A stretch of 64,000 nt of DNA, from positions 17,144,481-17,208,480 of the forward strand of contig NC_031497.1 in NCBI RefSeq assembly GCF_000237925.1, given 5' to 3'. Position 1 is the first letter of the stretch. Every line of letters starts with the position of its first letter. Below the pieces are notes generated by a model that saw nothing but the letters and a program-made list of their open reading frames with translations, made no database searches and was not told the DNA's origin. This document shows, piece by piece, positions 56,021 through 64,000 of the stretch. Source of the DNA: Schistosoma mansoni (lineage: Eukaryota; Platyhelminthes; Trematoda; Strigeidida; Schistosomatidae). The position numbers and the translations under genes are program-made.

Positions 56021-57152
56021 GATGTAAGTGTAAGGATTTTGTACTCATGTTGTCCGTCTGATGCATGAACAACGTGGTTTACAATCGAGAGGTGAATGGG
56101 GATGGTTTAGTAGAAAGAGCAACATCGTCGGGGGAACTGTGTTATTAGGGTGGGTCGAATGAATGAGTCGTATGTTTGGGGACTTATCGGAGAGTTCAGT
56201 CAAGAGGCCATAGATGATAGGGACAGTTTTCAGTGATTGAAGAGGGCTGAAAATCACTTTCTGATCACAGTATGATAAACACAACCCTAAATCATTCGAA
56301 GTATCACTCTCAACAGTTTGGGACTGCAAAGTAGAGTTACTGAGGCAGGAAGAGCCCAAGAAGACGTAATATTTGTGCCACAATGTCAAGAATTATATAG
56401 CGTAGGTCAACTTGGGTAATTTTTAAAACCGTCAGGTAAATTTACAAGTAGGACATTGTGTACTGTAAGACATCTCAACGCAGTCGCTGACAACTAAGGA
56501 AATTGCACGTCATAGGGTAGAAGTGTGGAATTATCTGATATTGTTGTTAGTAGAAGCGCCCATGTTGTGTGACTGTTATCAGGTTGTTATGGCATTAAGA
56601 CTAAATCTATAAAGGTTATCAATACTGTGAGTGAATGTGGCGGTTGTGGGCAGATGCTTGTTTTGAAATTAGGGGATTGAATAAATTATGAGTTTTAGTA
56701 GCACTCGGTTGGATGGTGTATTTCAGTTACAAAACGACCAGAGTTTTGATGCAATCTTCATTCATTTGGGCCGCTAAGATTTTACTGGTTCCAGTGGCGT
56801 ACTTTTGTTGCATTGTAAAGTATAAGTGACTTGAGATTACGAAGTAACTGAACAAATTGTTTTAGCTATTTTATGAACAATTTCTGCCTGCAGACTAGGG
56901 GCAGCACTAGATATATTTTGTTTTTAGGAGGCTCTGCAGTTACATCATTATGATTGTGCGCACAAGTATAGTCATTGGACTCGTGAATAGAAATGGTACT
57001 TTGAAACATATGTGGTTGTAAGAAGCTGAATTTAGAGTTTGTGATTCGATTAGCAACAGTGTTTGCTCGATATGTTAATGTCAGCCCTATCACTTGTAAT
57101 ATTCGACGCTCCCTGATAAAAAAACTATATAGTTTTTATTCAGTCCTGGTAC

Positions 57153-57154
<2 letters not shown>
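56021..57154. other. Unassigned intergenic sequence
   Basis: Several short open frames on both strands, none resembling a known family. No repeat border found. Confidence 0.4.

Positions 57155-57186
<32 letters not shown>
57155..57186. repeat. (TA)n microsatellite
   Basis: About 16 TA units. Confidence 0.95.
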
Positions 57187-57187
<1 letters not shown>

Positions 57188-57519
57188 CATTGGGATCAAC
57201 ATATATCAAAATGAACTGTCTGTCGAACAAATGAGCCCATGAAAGTAGTAGGACTTCGGAAAGCAGAAACTCTGTTACTACATAAACCCCAATGAAGTAA
57301 CTCACATTCCAACTGATAACGTTAGGGTTGGACAGACGCCACATACACAGTTTGTTGGCTCGGTATCCTGTTTACGTACGAGTTTCAAGTAAAGTCGCAA
57401 CAACGTCGATAATATACAGAGTGAACCAAATAATATACTTAGGAAATTAAGCGATGTTTTTTCCAAAGTGAAATCACTAGAAGATTCTTAGCCGATATAT
57501 AATAATCGTAGGCCAGAAA

Positions 57520-57955
57520 TCAGGACTTTATCACCTTTAAGCTACTATCATCGAAAGACGTGGTTCCTGATGAACATGGAGATATTATTAAGGCATTATC
57601 TGTAATCAATTTTATTACTGTCAAAGTTATCGAGCAAACGATCTCTAGAAATGAGCCGATTTTCTTAAGAACACTTGACACAATCCCGCCTAAATCTGTG
57701 GGGTATTTGATGCTGAAAGCATCCAATTTTCAGAATAACTCTTGACAATGTATTCGTCTAAATAAAAAGCACCCAAATTTCTCGTGCTCCATTTAGCAGT
57801 TGATAAACTGAAGGAGTTTGAACGGTTATTTTGCAAATTTAGTACAAGTATGCCCGTATAATCTCTGATAAAATCACTAGTCGAAGACTTACGATAAAGC
57901 TTACTCCTTACGCAAACAACAACGAATACTGTCCCTTTATCAGCAGGCCCCACTC
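57520..57955 (-). mobile_element. Possible Penelope-like element N-terminal RT fragment
   Basis: Minus strand has GPADKGTVFVVV at the right end, similar to the ADKG-VVV motif that opens Penelope-like RTs, and an IPPKS/PTDLGG-type region further on. The match is faint and frames are broken. Confidence 0.35.
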
Positions 57956-58184
57956 ATGTGACTAGCATATCGCCTCTCAGTCGATACTCTGATTTATCAA
58001 TGAAGAATGCTAACTTGCTAGGGGGGCCAGATAACCAATATATACCTAATATGGACATAGATTATATACCTTTTCATCTGATGTCTCTTGATTCAACGGC
58101 AGAAAAGTTTACTTAGACATCTAGTTCTAACGTGAAGGCTTGAAGATACCACAGGTATCGTAGTTTGACAACACATTACCAGAA

Positions 58185-59060
58185 ACACCTTCTATAATGA
58201 AATCGCGCCCACCAAGTGAAATCAGAAGTCAGACGCGAGGAGGTCGGAAGATATAAATAAATATTATTCTTAAGATTACGAAGCTTTGAATTAAGACAAT
58301 AATTTGTGTTACGCTGAACTCAACTTATCAGACTCGTTTTATCTTCACTATGTATATACACCTCATTCACATTGATTATCTTTTGCACTTAATTGAAACT
58401 TTCATAGCATCATCCAAAACTATGACTGTGCTCGCACAAACACTTATTCTAACGTCATATCTTACCGCAATAATAAGTTATTTACTTACTAATTCATTCT
58501 GTTTTATTTTATTACTCGTTTTTGCTATACATACATAGTTGTTTATTCTTGTTCTGCGTTAAGATATTTACGTATTCCGCTACTCCTTTATTTCTATTTC
58601 CTTAGTTTCTTCCTTTCCTCCCTCAAAATCAATTCAAAATTCTTGCCAATTACGCAGAACCTGATTTATTATTACTATTCTATTATTAATATTTTATTTT
58701 CCCTTCCTTTCTCAAACATGGCAGATGTAATGCTAACATTATTGAAAATTGTGTATTATTGCATTTTTGAAGAAACCCGGAATGGTTTCTCCACAGCACT
58801 TATGTACTCATAAGATGTTTGTGAATGATGATAATAATAATATATTTGATAGATTATCAACACATCGAGGAGTGACTGGTCTAATCTGTTTACGGATCGC
58901 AGAAGTTGAGTACGGCGTTCTCACTTGTGATCTGGTGTGGATGCATGACCGAGCGCCTTCAGGTAGGTGAGTCCATTAAAACAAATGTAGTGAGCATCCA
59001 GTGTCGAATACTTACAGAGCTATTTATTTTGACGATTTATTTACCGCTGCAGATCACTCC
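58185..59060 (+). repeat. Unclassified dispersed repeat with an insertion
   Basis: 58185-58270 matches block B, and 58850-59060 matches block A, of the repeat at 11745-12400 (shared GCGCCCACCAAGT, GAAGTCAGA, and GGATGCAT-ACCGAGCGCCTTCAGGTAGG split over two parts). About 580 bases between the blocks have no partner in the other copy and are AT-rich, so they look inserted. Confidence 0.6.
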
Positions 59061-59559
59061 CCCACCCTGGTGGATGGCCAGCGAGAAGTTTAAAACGACG
59101 AGTTTGTCCTTGATAAACACTCTTCTGATAGCTTGATATGTTTAGCAGCGTCTGGTCGTCTTTCATTGCAATAAGGGTCCATGAAGTACGACATAGTAAT
59201 AAGGAAACAAAGTGCAATCAAAATTTCGGTTCCTCGTAAACTTCATCGCTTTTGTTATCATCTTTTCCAGACGTCCTTGAAAAGAAAAACAAGAATATGT
59301 AAGTGCATGTCAAAATACACTCATACGCGCCTAAAGACACAAAGTGGGCGAGAAAAGGTGAATAAGCCCATACACCTGCAATAGCGTAAAAGCGATTTTT
59401 AAAGAAAAAAAATTAAATATACACATAGTAATAAAAAAATTTGCATGTCCTTGTTTTATGCTATTTTGGAATGAATATATAAGTATACTTATATCAAATG
59501 TTTTCATTATATATAATCTAAAGGAAAATCGAGTTAAGGCAATAATGTTGACTGTTGTC

Positions 59560-60960
59560 TTACATGCAACAGTTCGTTAAATGTTCCAGAAATCCTACTC
59601 TTCTCCCAAAACGCGTTGTTTTAAGTTTAATTTTAGATACTGCCGAAGTATCAACGTGCGTGTTTGCTGTCAGATGCGCTACCATAAGTGTGGTAGCCGT
59701 GTCGTTCGATTGTACCGACGGAATATCGACGTGCATAGGATTTCATTCTAAATACGCTGCTTTGATTCGATCGGTGCTGATGCCGTCGTCGGTGCCGTTC
59801 TTATCGAATGTATAGCACTTGGGTTAACGCTGAAGAATTTTGAAGGGTCCTTCATATGCTGATTCGACAGGTCGTTGATGTGAGTCTTGACGTATGAACA
59901 CATGCGTACCTTATCGTAAGTCAGGTTGAACGAAAACACCAGTTGATTGCGGTCGAGTGGAAACAGGTTTGACTGAACGCATTGACTTTGTAAGCATGCT
60001 CATGTAGGAGTTTAGATCCATATTCATTTAAGAGGATGAAGGATCCACGAATTCTTCTGGAAGTCGGAGTGCCGTTCCATGAACGAGTCGGGCTGAAGAG
60101 TATTCAAAGTCAGCTTTCATTGCATTGCGAATACCTAAAAAGACGAGTGGAAGAGAATCTGTCCACTGTGAACCGTTTGCAGTCGATAGCGAAGCTTTTA
60201 GTTGTCGATGAAAACGTTCTACCAACCCGTTGGTTTGTGGATGTTAGGCGGTCGTTTAGAATCGTATGATTCCTAGTAGTGTAGTCAGACATCGGAAAAG
60301 TCCAGATTCGAAATTGAGTCCGCGGTCTGTAGTGATAGTTGAACGGCAGCTAAAGTCTGTTACCCACTCTTCGACGAAGTAATGGACCACTGTTTCAGCG
60401 GTATTGTCCTTGATGTGTACTGCTACTGGCCATCGAATGAAACGGTCGAGGCAGGCCAAAAGATAAGAGTATCCATCTGACCTGGTAAAGGTCCTACCGA
60501 ATCCAGATGTACGTGGTCGAAACGAGCATCAGTAGTTTTAAAGGAGCCTGAGGGACATTTATTGTGTCTAATTACCTTAGATTTCTGGCAGCTTACACTG
60601 GAGTGTGTCCACTCCCTCACGCCTTTATTCATACCAGGCCAGCAAAACCGTTCTCCTTTAAGCTTGATTGTTGCATGAACACCTGAATGAGAAAGTTTGT
60701 GCAACGTATTGAAGACGTTGCGTCGATAATTTTCCGGCACAATTGGAAGATCCCTACCCCTAGATGTGTCACATAGTAAGGTTTCCTTACCTGTTCCAAC
60801 CTTTTTAATACACAGTTTAAGGCTCGTTGGGGCTAACTCGTGCTGAAGATCAGTGTTTTTTTGAAGCTGGGTGATTTTAAGAGGGCTGATGTCTTGGAAA
60901 CTGTTCAAGGTAGTTATAAGTGACAAGGTGTTTGCCACTACATTGCTTGCCCCAGAAATG
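59560..60960 (-). mobile_element. Ty3/Gypsy fossil, integrase end of pol
   Basis: Minus strand, right to left: a zinc-binding integrase region (about 60800-60570), the integrase core (60560-60100) and the C-terminal part (59950-59560). No LTR was identified at either end. The element is broken in many places, roughly ten or more, and looks old. Confidence 0.8.
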
Positions 60961-61399
60961 TGTTTTGTATCTAAGGTAAACTGCGAAATGAAGTTCAGTT
61001 GCTGAGACTCTCAAATGGAGTGCATCTCTGAAGACTAGCTTATAGTGAAGGTGAAGATTTTTGATCGGTAAAAAGAGTGAATTGTCGGCTTTTTAAGGAG
61101 TGTCAGGAATGTCGTATAGAACAATACTTGTCTAATGGTGGTGGAGAAGAGTTGTAGCTCAGGTGGAAGATTTTGAAGGGGTTTTGTTCTTCTGAACGAC
61201 ACCATCAACACAAACTACCCGATGAAAGCTCCACGACCAAACCACTAAGCTCAGAGAACAAAACTCCAACAAATGTCTAATGGCGCTCTACCGAAAGTGC
61301 TATAACTCGACCCCCTGTCCTGGTCATACACAACATGTCAGACTCAATCCGGACTAAAAGCCTGGAGGATAAGTAGAAGTTGTCACTTTTAGAGAAATA

Positions 61400-63960
61400 T
61401 ACTGTTATGACCACTAATTTCTGACTCTCAGAAGTTGACCTTAATGACTCCGAGTTTCGGTTTGCTCAACCAGAGCGTTGGTGCACGAGAAACAATAATA
61501 AATCTTAGGAAATTCTCTACCGAGATTTGTCTTCTGTCCTCCCTCTTTTAGTAGATAAAGAGGTCCACAGCTCAACTTTGAGTCCACAAACACCCCGGCC
61601 ATATACCATTTTACGACGAGAGATAGTCAACCGCCTATCTTTATCATATAGCTAAATAATCCAAAGGCTATTCCACGGTGAAAAATTTTTTTGACGGGTT
61701 ACCATCGCAGATTTTATATGACCTTCAAGTCTTAGTGAGTGACAACACAGTGAGTGAAGTAGTCCTTAAAGAAGGAGGACACAAGCTCTACCATCCTACA
61801 TCCAACACTGTTCGGATACACAAGACCCAAACATCTCTCTACTTAACTCAGCAGGTATTGAAGACAGAACAACAGAAAGAGGCCCTCAACTGAATTACGT
61901 ATGATACATAATGCAAAACAGAAGGATCATCAAAAAGACCAGGTCATAGTAGAACTCATCGTGAGTGTTAAAAGTCTTATTGATGCTGTCGTTAAAATGC
62001 AAATGGGTAATAGAGACAGGAGCAGGTTACCACAACGATCGAGATCCAAGTCACAAATGTCCAGACGAGCTAGACAGTTCTGTTGGTATCACTGAAAGTT
62101 AGTGTCAAATCAAAACTGGAAGCCTATCTATGTTTGCTAGACCCACGAGATTATCACCAGATAAGCTTAAAATCACTAGAGCTGAATTCGATCACATGCT
62201 ACAGCTGGGTATTTTCTATTGGTCTGATAGCCAATGTGCGACTCCTTTGCATATGGTCCGGAAGAAAAGTGAAGGCGATTGGCGATCGTGTAAGGATTAC
62301 AAATCTCTCAACCGTTAAACAACACCAGACAGGTGACAATACCTCAAGTTCAAGATTTCACAAACGGCTTACAAGGTATGAACATATTTAATGACACTGA
62401 CTTGGTCATGGTTTATTACAATACCCCAGTAGTTGAGAAAGCTATCCCTAAAACAGCTATTACAACGAGTTTTGCACCGTTTGAGTTTGTACGCATTCTA
62501 TTAGGCTCGAGGAACGCAGCACAAACATCTCAAAGATTTATGGATAACCCACTTCGGGATATTTCTTTTGCATAGGGGTGCGTAAGCAATTTGTTAATTA
62601 ACAGTCAGGATTTATGATCACACGAATAGCACATGAGAGCAGTGTTAAAACGGCTAAATAAAAATGGAATGAAAATACATCAAAGTAAGTGTATTTTTGG
62701 TATTAAAACTCTAGAATTTCTCAGACACACAATAAGTTCAGAAAGGATTGCACTGATCAAAGGAGAGGTGTACATTATTAAGCAATACGCCATGTCGAAT
62801 TCCAAAACAAAACTTTGAAGTTTTCTAGGTTTGATCAGCATTTATCGAAGATTCATACCCAATTGTCCACAATTAGAGCGACATTTGACAGATTCCCTTT
62901 AAGGAAAACCAAAGGAATTTGAGTCGACTTCGGAGGCTGTTAAACAGCTAAAAGATAAACTAGCTCAAGTATTTACGTTAACGTATTTGTATTCCCACTC
63001 CTCACTCGCTTTGATTGTGGATGCTTCGCACAAAGCCGTGGCCGGTATTCTTAAACAAACCAGTCAAAAAAAGTCTGGAAACCGATTACGTTAGTCTAAA
63101 AAAGATTCACTTCAGCACAGATGAGATATCCTGTCTTCGGACGAGAACTTTTCTCAATCTACCTAGCCATTAAGCAAAGTGGACACATGTTTTAAGACAG
63201 AGAGGTCATAATTCATACGGGCCATGAACAACTAACCAATACATTAAAAGCTAGTACCGATAAATACTCACCTCGAGAGACCAGACAGTTTGACTATATA
63301 TCACAGTTCAATAGTGATATCCAACATGTCAAATGTTAAGACAGTCGGGCGGCAGGTGCATTATATCGGCTACAAATCTACAGTAAATTTCAAAAATCTT
63401 AGAGACAATCAGAAAGAGGATCAAGAATTACAAAACCTACTTACAGAAAAGAACTCTAGTCTCAAAGTAAGATAGCAACCATCACCTACTGAAGGTAGTT
63501 TGATTTACTGTGACACGACGAAGGTAATGCTTCGACCGTTAGTCCTCAAAAATATGAGGAATTTAATAGTTAATAACTTAATACTTTTTCTCATGCTGGC
63601 GCGAAAGTTACTGTCAAAATGATCAATCCTAGATACAGAAAGATGTACACAAATGAGTTACAGAGTATTCGGCGTATCAACAACTAAAGATTAACTATCA
63701 CACAAGTTCACCTATCAGAGTTTTCTCTCAACCAGATATGCATTTTGCCCATGTTCATATAGATTTTTTTAGGTTATTCACCACGTTCTGATGGTTTTAG
63801 TCACTTATTTACATTCATTAACAGGTACACAAGGTTTCCAATAGCCATACAAATAACAGATATCACAGCTGATAACAGCAGTCATAGTTAATTGGATCTA
63901 TGTTCTTTACAATCATGTACTACATTATTACAATATTGTATTAGGTACTGATTATTTATC
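61400..63960 (+). mobile_element. Ty3/Gypsy fossil, gag to integrase, runs toward right edge
   Basis: Plus strand, left to right: a gag-like part (about 61678-62090), reverse transcriptase (62130-62830), RNase H (62940-63260) and the start of an integrase (63400-63900). It is broken in many places, more than ten, and looks old. It belongs to the same broad group as the fossil at 59560-60960 but lies in the opposite orientation. Its LTRs are not recognised, and the right end may lie beyond the window. Confidence 0.8.
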
Positions 63961-64000
63961 AATAGAAAACAAAATTCTAATTCAATATTATATTATTTAT

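Noticed and set aside
1-64000. CRISPR array, bacterial operon, phage or defence island
   Set aside because: Spliced genes, eukaryotic retroelements and spliced host families throughout; no regularly spaced direct repeats of CRISPR type were seen.
1-64000. True tRNA or rRNA genes
   Set aside because: All tRNA-like segments seen are followed by SINE bodies or lack a full cloverleaf; nothing resembles conserved rRNA.

Overview
The window looks like nuclear DNA of a schistosome blood fluke. It is AT-rich and dense in retroelements. It carries hammerhead-ribozyme SINEs of the Smalpha type, RTE-like LINEs, Penelope-like fragments and Ty3/Gypsy fossils. Its host genes show the short introns known from this genus. 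The species is not resolved from sequence alone, and identities rest on recalled protein families, not searches.

Four host genes are supported. (1) 1162-11525, minus: a cullin-2 gene, start codon and N-terminal half present, running off the left edge. (2) 14652-20762, plus: RRP8, a nucleolar SAM-dependent methyltransferase, four exons, about 265 codons, phases closing exactly. (3) 20908-50132, plus: integrin-linked kinase (ILK), six exons over 29 kb, 491 codons, phases closing exactly. It starts only 145 bases after the RRP8 stop. (4) 53188-54850, minus: an ERp60/PDIA3-type protein disulfide isomerase, seven exons, 486 codons, all six introns only 26-40 bases long. CUL2 and RRP8 are divergent; ILK and ERp60 are convergent.

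Most of the rest is mobile DNA, much of it in introns. CUL2 intron 6-7 and its surroundings hold a near full-length LINE (about 4182-8045) plus LINE and Penelope fragments. ILK intron 1 holds a young LTR element with near-identical LTRs and a perfect 5-base target duplication, bracketed by two near-identical inverted copies of a 520-base retroposon. ILK introns 1 to 5 also hold RTE-like LINE pieces, one with a second copy inserted in it, Smalpha elements, and a LINE insertion whose empty site survives as a paralogue. The right end (59.5-64 kb) holds two old, decayed Gypsy fossils in opposite orientation.

There is no sign of a defence island or other multi-gene system. The most unusual things are the tight RRP8/ILK pair with a possible trans-splice acceptor, the all-micro-intron ERp60 gene, a schistosome-specific insertion in the ILK pseudokinase domain, the several hammerhead-bearing SINEs, and a four-copy 520-base retroposon with clear target duplications that I cannot name.
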